A stretch of 17,419 bases of DNA from Desulfobacterales bacterium (lineage in GTDB: Bacteria; Desulfobacterota; Desulfobacteria; Desulfobacterales; Desulfobacteraceae). This document shows positions 1 through 7,440 of this stretch, in pieces; within the stretch, counting starts at the first letter, position 1, and the number at the start of each line of letters is the position of its first letter. The translations under genes and the position numbers were made by a program. The stretch covers positions 1 to 17,419 of the forward strand of contig JAKSBB010000375.1 of NCBI GenBank assembly GCA_022361315.1. The letters run 5' to 3'. Below the pieces are notes generated by a model that had not been told where the DNA came from, made no database searches, and was given only the letters and a program-made list of their open reading frames with translations.

Positions 1-511
1 CACCGCCTTCGGTACAGGCCCCCACCGATAACACTTCCGTTTTTAATTCTCTGGTTTTGTAATAGAAGGCCATCTTTTCATTGGTCATACTGACGTTGAT
101 GGCACTGGGGATCGCCCCCATCAACCCCAAAGCTGCGCCCCATCCGACCGATCGCCAATAGCTCTTTTTCAGTCGGCGGACCACCTCATCCACAGACAGG
201 CGGGGGCAGGGTTCATTGGCCGTATTCGTCAGGCAAAGGGCTTCCTGGGTCAGCCGCAGGGGGGCTGCTGAGTTATTCAGAACCGCAACCTGCACCGGTA
301 AAATGTCGTACTTCAACAGATCCTGGTCAAAATAGGCCTCCATGACGGCCTCCGACAGGATCGGACTGATGACCAGGTCGATGCCGTTTTCTGAGACCTT
401 CTTCTTCTCAGCTTCTGTCCCCCGGGTCAGGGCTGTGGTGGGGATGGGATTGTGGGAGGCACAGGAGGTAATACAGAAAAAGATGAGCAGTGCGCTAAGT
501 AACCACTTCAT
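1..511 (-). CDS. Small lipoprotein of unknown family (C-terminus cut by window edge)
   Basis: The frame is open from ATG at 511 to the left edge, giving 170 residues with no stop seen. The N-terminus (MKWLLSALLIFFCITSC) is a short type II signal peptide with the lipobox ITSC and lipidated Cys17, so the product is probably anchored to a membrane on the periplasmic side. After it comes a soluble stretch (about 40-115), then a Gly/Ala-rich hydrophobic stretch (GWGAALGLMGAIPSA, about 125-139) that could be a short membrane or glycine-zipper segment. The family is not recognised. The start is supported by an AGGAGA ribosome site about 9 nt upstream and by translational coupling: the start lies inside the last codons of the MFS gene, with a 17-bp overlap. 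The two genes are therefore probably co-transcribed, and the lipoprotein may act with the transporter, but nothing in its sequence gives a function. Confidence 0.8.
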   Translation of the reverse strand, partial: MKWLLSALLIFFCITSCASHNPIPTTALTRGTEAEKKKVSENGIDLVISPILSEAVMEAYFDQDLLKYDILPVQVAVLNNSAAPLRLTQEALCLTNTANEPCPRLSVDEVVRRLKKSYWRSVGWGAALGLMGAIPSAINVSMTNEKMAFYYKTRELKTEVLSVGACTEGG

Positions 512-1754
512 GGTGTTTTTTCTCCTGGGCATAAAGAAAGATCAGGGTAATCACTCCGGCAAGTGTCACCAGACCGCAGGTGTTAAAGGATGCCATATAG
601 GCCTGGGTTTCTGTCCGGCCCATAGCCAGCAGACCGTCGGCCACAGGCCCTGCAATCAGGGTGGCGGCCACACCCCAGCTCAGGAAGAATGCGGCGTTGA
701 ACAGGGCAAAGTCCTTGCCGCGGCGGTCCGCAGGGATGTATGCCGAAGCCAGTTCATAGGAGGCGGCCAGGATGAGTACTTCGGAAAAGCCCATTAAAAA
801 GGAGGACAGGCAGATCCAGGTCAGGCTTTCTGTGATACCGATGATAAACAGGGACAGGGCGGCCACGCCGGAGGCTGCCGCAAGTATGGTGCGGTCGCCG
901 AAACGCCGGCCGAGTGCGCCTGCAAAAAAACCGGTGACGATGAGCCCCAGGGATCTCAGGTTGAGCACGTGGCTCAGGGTCAGGGAAGACAGATTCAGAC
1001 CGGACTCCAGAATCAGGTATTGGGGCAGGGGCAGGGCCACGGCGTTCCGGCCGAAGTGGATCAGGGTGACGGCGGCAAGGAAGATGTAAAAGCGATGACG
1101 GGTGGCGGCCGCCGCATCTGATGTCGTATCTCCCGGGGTGTCATCTTCGGTCATCCCCCCCTCAGGCACCAGCAGCATGGGAAAGACCGAAAGAAACATG
1201 ATTACCCCGGAGACCCAGAAGAGGCTGCCCTCGTAAAATCCCCAGCCCTGGAATGCGGTTCCCATGCGGTCGTAGAGCAGACCTCCGGTGAGTACGCCGG
1301 CGATTCTGCCCATCCCGCCCATGCTTTCCAGGCGGCCCATGATGAGACTCCGGTTCCCCTTCCTGTATATATCCGCAATCAGGGCGCTCCAGCCGATGTT
1401 GGACATGGACCAGACAACTTCCACCACACACATACCGAGGATCAATACCCAGCCCGCCGTTTCGGGGGTCTCAGGCAGGCGGTGGGCGTAATAAAGTCCG
1501 ATGGTGCCGATGCCGCCGAGGATTTCCCCCCAGATGATCAGGGCCCGCCGTTTCTGAAGCCTGTCCGATAAGGCGCCCCAGATGTACCGCTGGGCCAGGA
1601 CATTTACGATCATGGGCAGGGTGGCAAACAAGGTGGTGGCGGTGACGGACAGCCCCAGGTAATGACGCAGGTAAATGGTCAGATAGCTGAAGAATAGGCC
1701 CCGGCGGAAGACGGCCAGCACCTGGAAACTGGATATGCCCAGGAAGGTTTTCAT
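495..1754 (-). CDS. Major facilitator superfamily (MFS) transporter
   Basis: A 419-residue inner-membrane protein built as two hydrophobic halves with about 12 predicted helices, joined by a polar linker (about 197-220, rich in Asp, Thr and Ala). The loop after helix 2 carries an MFS motif-A-like sequence (GALSDRLQKRR, 60-70). The matching position in the second half is GALGRRFGDRT (279-289), as expected for the duplicated MFS fold. Length and topology are normal for secondary transporters that move small solutes with an ion gradient; the substrate cannot be read from the sequence. ATG 1754 is the only ATG upstream of the first helix in this frame, because a TGA stop lies 12 codons upstream at 1788-1790. 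The ribosome site before it is poor. It overlaps the downstream lipoprotein gene by 17 bp and is divergent from the NtrC-type regulator gene. Confidence 0.9.
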   Translation of the reverse strand: MKTFLGISSFQVLAVFRRGLFFSYLTIYLRHYLGLSVTATTLFATLPMIVNVLAQRYIWGALSDRLQKRRALIIWGEILGGIGTIGLYYAHRLPETPETAGWVLILGMCVVEVVWSMSNIGWSALIADIYRKGNRSLIMGRLESMGGMGRIAGVLTGGLLYDRMGTAFQGWGFYEGSLFWVSGVIMFLSVFPMLLVPEGGMTEDDTPGDTTSDAAAATRHRFYIFLAAVTLIHFGRNAVALPLPQYLILESGLNLSSLTLSHVLNLRSLGLIVTGFFAGALGRRFGDRTILAAASGVAALSLFIIGITESLTWICLSSFLMGFSEVLILAASYELASAYIPADRRGKDFALFNAAFFLSWGVAATLIAGPVADGLLAMGRTETQAYMASFNTCGLVTLAGVITLIFLYAQEKKHHEVVT

Positions 1755-2003
1755 GGCTGGGCAGATTATCAGGAGACGTTCTGTTTTTCAAGCCCGGCAA
1801 TGAGAATACAATAATCTGATACTTGACTTTAGGTGCGCGGACGCGTAGCTTGATTTGATTGCATTTCATATTGTGAATAGGTAATATGTCTCCATCGCAA
1901 CAAACAATTTCATAGGTCAACATGCGTGCAGGTGCTTCGGGAAATTTTCTAATCGGTTTTTCAAGACCGTGGGAATATCAGTGGGTTGAAAACAGGGGGT
2001 GTT
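1755..2003. other. Divergent intergenic region, MFS gene / NtrC-type regulator
   Basis: About 250 bp with no convincing gene. It must hold the promoters of both divergent genes. A weak sigma-70-like pair on the plus strand is TTGACT (1823-1828), 17 nt, TAGCTT (1846-1851). The -10 match is poor, so it is only a suggestion. A 10-bp direct repeat, GTTTTTCAAG, occurs at 1783-1792 and 1956-1965. No strong hairpin was seen. Confidence 0.4.
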
Positions 2004-3383
2004 TTGGCAGGTATATTAATTATTGACGATGATGTCCACATCTGTGAGACGTTGATGATGCGTTTCAGCCGTCTGGGCTGCGAGGTGGAACAGGCACAGA
2101 CATTGAAAGAGGGGCTGGATCTGCTTTTTTCCCGAACCTTTGACGTGGTGTTCCTTGATGTGAACCTGCCGGATGGAAACGGGCTTGAAGCCATCGGTCG
2201 GATACGGGAGCACGCATCTCCCCCCGAGATCATCATCATGACCGGCGAAAGTGATCTTGAAGGTGCGGAGCTGGCCATGACGGCCAAAGCCTGGGACTAT
2301 ATTGATAAAAACGGTTCCCAGAAAGAGTTCCGGTTCTCTTTGGAACGGGCATTGGAATACCGGGAGCAAAAGGCGTCGGTGGGGAAAGAACTGACCTTGC
2401 GCCGTGAGGCAATCATCGGCGAAAGCCGCCAGGTGGAGGACTGTATTAAACGGGTGGCAAAGGCGACCATATCCGATGCACCTGTTCTGATCGTCGGGGA
2501 AACCGGTACCGGAAAAGAGTTGATCTCACGAACCATTCATGAAAACAGCCACCGCAAAAATAAGGCCTTTATCGTTGTGGACTGTGCTGCCTTACCCGAG
2601 CACCTCGTTGAAACGGTATTGTTCGGCCATGTACGGGGGGCCTTTACCGGAGCGGATAGCGACAAGGTCGGGTTGATGCGGTTGGCGGATGGGGGAACGC
2701 TTTTTCTTGACGAACTCGGCGAACTCCCGCTGGATGTGCAGAAAAAATTCTTGAGGGCCATCCAGGAGAAACGATTCCGGCCCCTGGGAAGTGACAGGGA
2801 AATCACTTCGGATTTCAGACTGATCGCTGCCACCCACAGGGATATTCAACAGATGGTGGATACGGGGGAATTTCGCCAGGATCTGTTTTTCCGGATTGCC
2901 TCGATTACCATCGACGTGCCGCCGTTGCGGGTGCGTAAAACCGATATCCCCCTGCTGGTGGCCCACCAGATGGAGAAAATAGAAACCGGCTCCCAGTCCC
3001 ATGATGTGTCTGAGGCATTTATGGCACAGCTTCAGGCCTATGACTGGCCCGGGAATGTCCGTGAGTTGTTTAATGCCGTTGAATATGCCTGCAGTGATGC
3101 CTTCCGGGAACCCACCCTGTACCCGAATCATCTGCCGGACCATATTCGCGTTTCCAATATTCAACGTAAAATTCAACCCGTGGCCGGAGAGGCTCATGTG
3201 CCGGGCCGGGTGCCCGTGGACACCATGACCATGAAATCCTGGGTTGACGAGATGAAGACACAATATATGAGGGAACTCATGGCCCATACCCGGGCGGATA
3301 TCCAAACCGCCTGCCGGCTCTCAGGGCTTTCACGGGGGCACCTGTATTCTCTTCTTAAAAAATATCATATCGGTACGGATTAG
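2004..3383 (+). CDS. Sigma-54-dependent response regulator, NtrC family (receiver-AAA+-Fis HTH)
   Basis: A 459-residue transcription activator. The receiver (about 1-120) has the acidic cluster IDDD, the phospho-acceptor Asp52 (FLDVNLPDG) and the Lys of DYIDKNGS, where the usual Pro after Lys is Asn. The AAA+ domain follows: Walker A GETGTGKE (165-172), the sigma-54-contacting loop GAFTGA (212-217), Walker B GGTLFLDE (230-237) and WPGNVREL (348-355). A Fis-type helix-turn-helix (about 432-453) ends the protein. All parts needed for ATP-driven opening of sigma-54 promoters are present. The start chosen is TTG 2004, which puts Met three residues before ILIIDDD and has an AGGGGG element just upstream. 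TTG 1986, in the same frame, would add six residues but lacks a ribosome site. No partner kinase is adjacent. The two dyads and the sigma-54 promoter directly downstream point to the chemotaxis operon as its target (inference). Confidence 0.93.
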   Translation: MAGILIIDDDVHICETLMMRFSRLGCEVEQAQTLKEGLDLLFSRTFDVVFLDVNLPDGNGLEAIGRIREHASPPEIIIMTGESDLEGAELAMTAKAWDYIDKNGSQKEFRFSLERALEYREQKASVGKELTLRREAIIGESRQVEDCIKRVAKATISDAPVLIVGETGTGKELISRTIHENSHRKNKAFIVVDCAALPEHLVETVLFGHVRGAFTGADSDKVGLMRLADGGTLFLDELGELPLDVQKKFLRAIQEKRFRPLGSDREITSDFRLIAATHRDIQQMVDTGEFRQDLFFRIASITIDVPPLRVRKTDIPLLVAHQMEKIETGSQSHDVSEAFMAQLQAYDWPGNVRELFNAVEYACSDAFREPTLYPNHLPDHIRVSNIQRKIQPVAGEAHVPGRVPVDTMTMKSWVDEMKTQYMRELMAHTRADIQTACRLSGLSRGHLYSLLKKYHIGTD

Positions 3384-3407
3384 ACTCAAACCGGTACGGA
3401 TTCGACG

Positions 3408-3425
3408 TGTCATAAAAATATGACA
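3408..3425. promoter_or_regulatory. Distal dyad TGTCAT-N6-ATGACA, candidate upstream activator site
   Basis: Perfect inverted repeat TGTCATA-AAAA-TATGACA, 7-bp arms, centred at 3416.5. It shares the 18-bp layout TGTCAT-N6-ATGACA with the dyad at 3515-3532 and lies about 207 bp upstream of the start site predicted from the sigma-54 promoter. It begins 25 bp after the regulator stop codon and is followed by a short T run (about 3431-3436), so a weak terminator role is possible as well. The recurrence of the same arms favours a protein-binding site. Confidence 0.6.
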
Positions 3426-3514
3426 GTCTGTTTTTTCGGAATAGGATCTGTGTTCTTTATCTAAAAGGGCTTTTACGCTTTTTTACGGTTGTCTGCCGTT
3501 TTTTTTATCTGTGT

Positions 3515-3532
3515 TGTCATTTTTTTATGACA
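3515..3532. promoter_or_regulatory. Proximal dyad TGTCAT-N6-ATGACA, candidate upstream activator site
   Basis: Second copy of the dyad, with arms TTGTCAT and ATGACAA around six T residues, centred at 3523.5. Its arms are identical to those of the first dyad and the centres are exactly 107 bp apart, close to ten helical turns. It is centred about 100 bp upstream of the predicted sigma-54 start site, which is the classic enhancer distance for NtrC-type activators. A further half-like element, GTGACA, lies at 3535-3540. Confidence 0.65.
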
Positions 3533-3597
3533 AGGTGACATCCTCTCTTAATTTCCTAATATTCTGAAATCTAAAGCAATATCCCAGTAGCACAATG

Positions 3598-3613
3598 TGG
3601 CACATAACTTGTA
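3598..3613 (+). promoter_or_regulatory. Sigma-54 (-24/-12) promoter of the chemotaxis operon
   Basis: TGGCAC (3598-3603), five nt (ATAAC), TTGTA (3609-3613). This matches the sigma-54 pattern TGGCAC-N5-TTGCW with correct spacing and an intact -24 GG. The one departure is T for C at the -12 GC step. The predicted start is near 3624, leaving a leader of about 44 nt before the ATG at 3668. The location downstream of two dyads and beside an NtrC-family gene strengthens the call. Confidence 0.65.
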
Positions 3614-3667
3614 TCACTCAGTGGTATTCAATCACGCAAACAGTTAGAAATTGATACGGAGATCCCC

Positions 3668-4039
3668 ATGAATTTGGTTCTTTTCGTCCATAAGGATGCC
3701 AGAGAAACCGGTAGTGTGCTGACCCGGCAGATTTCAAAAAAAGCAGATCCGTCAATGATCCGGACCTGTAACAGTCTCAGCGCGTTGGAGGCGCAATTGA
3801 AACAGGTGTCATTTTATGGGAATCCCGATGTGTACGTATTGTTGGCGGATACACCGTCCCGCCTGGCTTCTTTTGAGAAGCTCAAAACACTTCTGGCGGA
3901 CAAGCGACTTGTGCTGGTGCTGCCGGATGATACCGAAGAAACCCTGTCCAGGGTCTATCGTTTTTACCCCAGGTATTTCACGGTGATGAGTGATACCTGT
4001 GCGGACCTGAGGGACGTACTGGCCAAAATGATTCATTAA
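3668..4039 (+). CDS. Small receiver-like protein of unknown function, first gene of chemotaxis operon
   Basis: A 123-residue soluble protein with no family I can name. Its alternating strand/helix pattern resembles a CheY-type receiver: strand 1 NLVLFVHKD, strand 3 DVYVLLAD ending at Asp61 where the phospho-acceptor would sit, strand 4 RLVLVLPDD, strand 5 YFTVMSD, and a final helix DLRDVLAKMI. The acidic pair after strand 1 is reduced to a single Asp10, no Thr/Ser is evident at the end of strand 4, and no Lys follows strand 5. If it is a receiver it is a degenerate one, unlikely to be phosphorylated in the normal way. A GGAG element lies just upstream of the ATG. It stands 25 nt before cheW in the same direction and downstream of the sigma-54 promoter, so a role tied to the adjacent CheW and chemoreceptor is likely (inference). 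The gene itself is secure; the fold assignment is tentative. Confidence 0.8.
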   Translation: MNLVLFVHKDARETGSVLTRQISKKADPSMIRTCNSLSALEAQLKQVSFYGNPDVYVLLADTPSRLASFEKLKTLLADKRLVLVLPDDTEETLSRVYRFYPRYFTVMSDTCADLRDVLAKMIH

Positions 4040-4052
4040 CCTAAGGATAGAT

Positions 4053-4060
4053 AAGGAGGT
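4053..4060 (+). promoter_or_regulatory. Near-perfect ribosome binding site of cheW
   Basis: AAGGAGGT sits 4 nt before the cheW ATG at 4065 and is close to a full anti-16S match. It suggests that CheW is translated more strongly than its two operon partners, whose sites are shorter (GGAG and AAGGAG). Confidence 0.6.
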
Positions 4061-4064
4061 AACC

Positions 4065-4568
4065 ATGGCACCGAATATCGCGGGCAAGGCAGAATCGATT
4101 TTTGCAACCGGCGGGAAATACCTGACCTTTACCTTGGACGACGAGGGATACGGTATCGGCATCCTCAAGGTGAAGGAAATTATCGGGATGATGCCGGTGA
4201 CGCCCATTCCGAGGACGCCGGCCTATGTCAACGGTGTCATCAACCTCCGGGGAAAGGTGATTCCGGTGATTGACCTGAGGATGAAATTCGGCCTTGGGAA
4301 CGTTGAGTACACGGATCGTACCTGCATTATTGTGGTGGAAATTGATCTGGATGGGGACTGTGTGCTTATGGGAATCGTGGTGGATGCCGTTTCCGAGGTG
4401 CTCAATATTTCCGAATCGGAGATTGAGCCCCCTCCCGCTTTCGGGACCCGCCTGGACACCGCTTATATCCTGGGGTTGGCGAAAACCGACCAGGGAGTCA
4501 AAATTCTGCTGAGCATCGACAGCGTTCTGGCTGAAGACGAGTTGACCGGGCTGCACGAAACCGCCTGA
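4065..4568 (+). CDS. cheW: Chemotaxis coupling protein CheW
   Basis: A 167-residue cytoplasmic adaptor that links chemoreceptors to the CheA kinase. The single CheW domain runs from about residue 18 (YLTFTLDDEGYGIGILKVKEII) to about 160. It contains the family hallmark GVINLRGKVIPVIDLR (about 57-72), followed by the region that closes the second beta barrel (IGIVVDAVSEVL-like, about 102-115). Length is normal for a stand-alone CheW. Translation begins at ATG 4065 after a very strong ribosome site. The receptor gene begins 69 nt after its stop with no terminator between, so the pair is probably co-transcribed and this CheW may serve that receptor in particular. No cheA, cheB, cheR or cheY is in the window, so the kinase core must be encoded elsewhere. 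Confidence 0.95.
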   Translation: MAPNIAGKAESIFATGGKYLTFTLDDEGYGIGILKVKEIIGMMPVTPIPRTPAYVNGVINLRGKVIPVIDLRMKFGLGNVEYTDRTCIIVVEIDLDGDCVLMGIVVDAVSEVLNISESEIEPPPAFGTRLDTAYILGLAKTDQGVKILLSIDSVLAEDELTGLHETA

Positions 4569-4637
4569 GTTCAACCGTGCAAAGAAAATAGCGAAAAGGA
4601 TACACGGAACAATACATAAAATAACAAGGAGAAACAG

Positions 4638-7415
4638 ATGAAGAACAAAAGTTTGAAATTTAAACTCATGGTGAGTTTCCTTCTCGTTGGGCTGATTCCT
4701 CTGGTCATCATGGCGGTGATTTCCCTGAACAAGTCAAGTAATGCCTTATCCAAGGCGGCATTCGGTCAGTTAGAGGGAATGCGGGCAGTAAAGAAAGCCC
4801 AGATCTCTCAGTTTTTTGCGGAGCGCCAGGGGGACATGGGGGTTCTCATGGAAACCGTTTCCGTTCTGAGAAAGGAAGCCTTTGATAAGTTAAGCGCACT
4901 TCGGGATATCAAAAAGTCCCAGATTCAGGGCTTTTTCGAAGAACGGATGGGAGATGTCAGGGTATTGGCGGACAATCCGTTTATCAAAACAGCGTTTAAA
5001 GATCTGGATCTTGTGTTTGAAGAAAACGGCGGGGCAGCCGGCGGGTTGTTCCGGGGAAATACCAGCGGCAGATACGATGCCCCTGCAGGGTACCGGGACA
5101 TACATGATCAGTATTTTCCAAACTTTGAATTTTATATGGAGCAGTATGGGTATTACGATATCTTCCTGATTGATGCAAAGCAGGGCGCCACTGTATTCAC
5201 GGTGACCAAGGAGGCGGATTTCGGTATAAATGTGGCCGATGTGGATTCCTCTCTCCGTGACGTCTGGCAGCAGGCGGTTCAGGGTAAGGTGGCGTTGTCG
5301 GACACCAAACCCTATTCCCCCTCGGCCGGGGCCCCTGCCCAGTTCGTGGCAGCCCCCATCCGTGATCAGGGCCGGGTGATCGGGGTGGTGGCACTCCAGA
5401 TTTCTCTGGATGCCGTGAACCGCATCATGACCTCCAGAAGCGGACTGGGAGAGACCGGAGAGACCTATCTGGTGGGAGCGGACCAGCTCATGAGAAGCGA
5501 TTCGTTTCTGGATCCGGAGTATCACAGCGTTTCCGCCTCCTTTGCCAACCCGGGCAAGGGCGGGGTGAATACGGAGGCTTCAAAAGCGGCCGTGGCCGGA
5601 GAAACCGGTGCAGACGTGGTCATTGACTACAACGGTAATCCCGTATTGTCTTCTTACACACCGGTGAAAATCGGGGATATTACCTGGGGACTGTTGGCAG
5701 AAATTGATGTGGCCGAAGCCTTTTGTCCCAAAGATGAGGGGGGAGAGTTTTTCTTTAAAAAGTATACCGAAATGTACGGGTACTACGATCTGTTTCTTAT
5801 GAACCCTGACGGGTACTGCTTTTACACCGTTGCCCAGGAGGCGGACTACCGGACCAATTTTGAAAACGGCAAATATTCAAGTTCCGGCTTAGGGGAGTTG
5901 TTCAGACGGGTGAAATCAGGGAAAAAATACGGGATGGCGGATTTCGCACCCTACGCGCCCAGCAACGGAGAGCCGGCTGCGTTTATTGCCCAGCCCGTTC
6001 TTCACAATGGTAGGGTTGAAATGGTGGTGGCACTTCAGCTGTCACTGGACGCCATTAACCGGATCATGCAGCAACGGGACGGTATGGGGCAGTCCGGTGA
6101 AACCTACCTGGTGGGATCGGACAAACTCATGCGGTCGGACAGCTATCTGGACCCCACCAACCACTCTGTAAAGGCCTCTTTTGCCAATCCTTCCACAGGC
6201 AGTGTGGCCACCGAAGCGGTTGAACTGGCCCTGAACGGTAAAGAATCCCAAAAGATAATTATTGATTACAACGGGAATCCCGTTCTCAGTTCCTTTTCTC
6301 CTTTGAGTGTCGGCAACACCACCTGGGCTTTGATTGCGGAAATTGACGAATCGGAAGCCTTCGCCGCAGTGGAAACCATTAAATGGCTGACGCTGATGAT
6401 CTCGGGCATCGCAATCCTCGGCATCGTGGGGGTGGCATTTCTGAATGCCCGGAGCATCACCAAACCCATTAATCTGATCACCGCCGGCATGGAGGAAGGG
6501 GCCAATCAGGTGGCCGCCGCTTCCGGCCAGGTGTCTGCCTCCAGCCAGTCCCTTGCCGAAGGGGCCTCACAGCAGGCGGCTTCCATTGAAGAAACCTCCG
6601 CCTCCATGGAAGAAATGGCCTCCATGACCTCACGGAATGCTGAAAATGCCACCAATGCGGATCGGCTGATGCAGGATGCAAACCGGGTGGTGACGGATGC
6701 AAACGATGCCATGACACGTCTCACCGGTTCCATGGCAGAGATTTCAGAGGCCAGTGAGGAAACCTCAAAGATTATTAAAACCATTGATGAGATCGCGTTT
6801 CAGACCAACCTTCTGGCACTGAATGCTGCGGTTGAAGCAGCCAGGGCCGGAGAGGCCGGTGCCGGTTTTGCCGTGGTGGCGGATGAGGTGAGAAATCTGG
6901 CCATGCGCGCGGCTGATGCGGCAAAGGATACGGCCGAACTCATTGAGGGTACGGTTCGTAAGGTGGAGGACGGATCCGGGCTGGTGGCATCCACCAACGC
7001 GGCCTTTGAAAAAGTGGCTGAGAGTACGGAAAAGGTGGGCGGTCTTGTGGCTGAAATATCTGAAGCCTCCAAGGAACAGTCCACAGGCATTGACCAGGTG
7101 AATACGGCGGTTACGGAAATGGACAAAGTCACCCAGCAGAATGCCGCAAATGCCGAAGAATCCGCATCCGCATCCGAAGAGATGAACGCCCAGGCCGAAC
7201 AGCTCCGGGAGTATGTGCGGGATCTGGTAGGACTGGTTTCCGGTTCAAGACAAAACGGTGCCGTAGCCATCGGCCATGGGCCTGCAAAATCCATTGCCCA
7301 TAGCGGAAACACTGGGCGGGCAAGCAAACCGCTGCCGGGGCCCGGCAGAGAGGTGAAACCCGAACAGGTGATTCCTTTAGATGGTGACGAAGACGACGCG
7401 TTTAAGGATTTCTAA
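4638..7415 (+). CDS. Methyl-accepting chemotaxis protein with duplicated Cache sensor
   Basis: A 925-residue transmembrane receptor. TM1 (about 10-30) is followed by a large extracytoplasmic region (about 31-582), TM2 (about 583-603) and a cytoplasmic signalling hairpin. The sensor region holds a 30-residue helical unit repeated at a 40-residue period (41-70 and 81-110, 16 of 30 identical) and then two copies of a Cache-like module (about 166-362 and 376-575) sharing YGYYD, SLDA-NRIM, GETYLVG, LMRSDS, ASFANP and [11 protein letters not shown]. Beyond TM2 only the first HAMP-like element (SITKPI) is evident before the Gln/Ala/Ser-rich methylation helices. The hairpin tip is canonical ([21 protein letters not shown], about 718-738). 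The tail is flexible and ends DEDDAFKDF, not the NWETF-type CheR tether. An AAGGAG site precedes the ATG. The ligand is unknown; Cache modules usually bind small organic molecules. Confidence 0.95.
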   Translation: MKNKSLKFKLMVSFLLVGLIPLVIMAVISLNKSSNALSKAAFGQLEGMRAVKKAQISQFFAERQGDMGVLMETVSVLRKEAFDKLSALRDIKKSQIQGFFEERMGDVRVLADNPFIKTAFKDLDLVFEENGGAAGGLFRGNTSGRYDAPAGYRDIHDQYFPNFEFYMEQYGYYDIFLIDAKQGATVFTVTKEADFGINVADVDSSLRDVWQQAVQGKVALSDTKPYSPSAGAPAQFVAAPIRDQGRVIGVVALQISLDAVNRIMTSRSGLGETGETYLVGADQLMRSDSFLDPEYHSVSASFANPGKGGVNTEASKAAVAGETGADVVIDYNGNPVLSSYTPVKIGDITWGLLAEIDVAEAFCPKDEGGEFFFKKYTEMYGYYDLFLMNPDGYCFYTVAQEADYRTNFENGKYSSSGLGELFRRVKSGKKYGMADFAPYAPSNGEPAAFIAQPVLHNGRVEMVVALQLSLDAINRIMQQRDGMGQSGETYLVGSDKLMRSDSYLDPTNHSVKASFANPSTGSVATEAVELALNGKESQKIIIDYNGNPVLSSFSPLSVGNTTWALIAEIDESEAFAAVETIKWLTLMISGIAILGIVGVAFLNARSITKPINLITAGMEEGANQVAAASGQVSASSQSLAEGASQQAASIEETSASMEEMASMTSRNAENATNADRLMQDANRVVTDANDAMTRLTGSMAEISEASEETSKIIKTIDEIAFQTNLLALNAAVEAARAGEAGAGFAVVADEVRNLAMRAADAAKDTAELIEGTVRKVEDGSGLVASTNAAFEKVAESTEKVGGLVAEISEASKEQSTGIDQVNTAVTEMDKVTQQNAANAEESASASEEMNAQAEQLREYVRDLVGLVSGSRQNGAVAIGHGPAKSIAHSGNTGRASKPLPGPGREVKPEQVIPLDGDEDDAFKDF
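4758..4967 (+). repeat. Two-copy 30-residue helical repeat in the receptor N-terminus
   Basis: Codons 41-70 (4758-4847) and 81-110 (4878-4967) encode related units, AF-x-x-L...R-x-x-KK-x-QI-x-x-FF-x-ER-x-GD-x-x-VL, 16 of 30 identical, with a period of exactly 40 residues. They lie just outside TM1 and probably extend the helical stalk. Confidence 0.7.
5133..6362 (+). repeat. Tandem duplication of the Cache sensory module inside the receptor gene
   Basis: Copy 1 is 5133-5723 (residues 166-362) and copy 2 is 5763-6362 (376-575), about 200 residues each. Shared blocks in the same order are YGYYD-x-FL, TV-x-EAD, QISLDA/QLSLDA-x-[29 protein letters not shown]-x-[17 protein letters not shown] and AEID-x-x-EAF. 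The copies have diverged between these blocks, so the duplication is old. Copy 1 has the longer N-terminal part. Confidence 0.85.
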
Positions 7416-7440
7416 CCACACCTGAATAGCTACAAATAGG

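Noticed and set aside
1823..1851. TTGACT-N17-TAGCTT as promoter of the NtrC-type gene
   Set aside because: The -35 is fair but the -10 is weak and the leader would be about 145 nt; noted only under the intergenic entry.
1471..1923. 150-codon minus-strand frame spanning the MFS start and intergenic region
   Set aside because: It overlaps the well-supported MFS gene in another frame and the product is Pro/His-rich with no domain pattern.
1783..1965. 10-bp direct repeat GTTTTTCAAG (1783-1792 and 1956-1965)
   Set aside because: It is short and AT-rich with no symmetry, and the copies lie 173 bp apart next to different genes; chance is a sufficient explanation.
2592..3305. 237-codon minus-strand frame opposite the AAA+ region
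   Set aside because: The plus strand encodes intact Walker and GAFTGA motifs; the opposite frame has no recognisable pattern.
3477..3508. Hairpin ACGG-N7-CCGT followed by T run as a terminator of the regulator gene
   Set aside because: The stem is only 4 bp; too weak to support next to the much clearer dyads.
6800..7327. 175-codon minus-strand frame inside the receptor signalling domain
   Set aside because: The Ala/Ser-rich product is the antisense shadow of the Ala/Glu-rich chemoreceptor helices.
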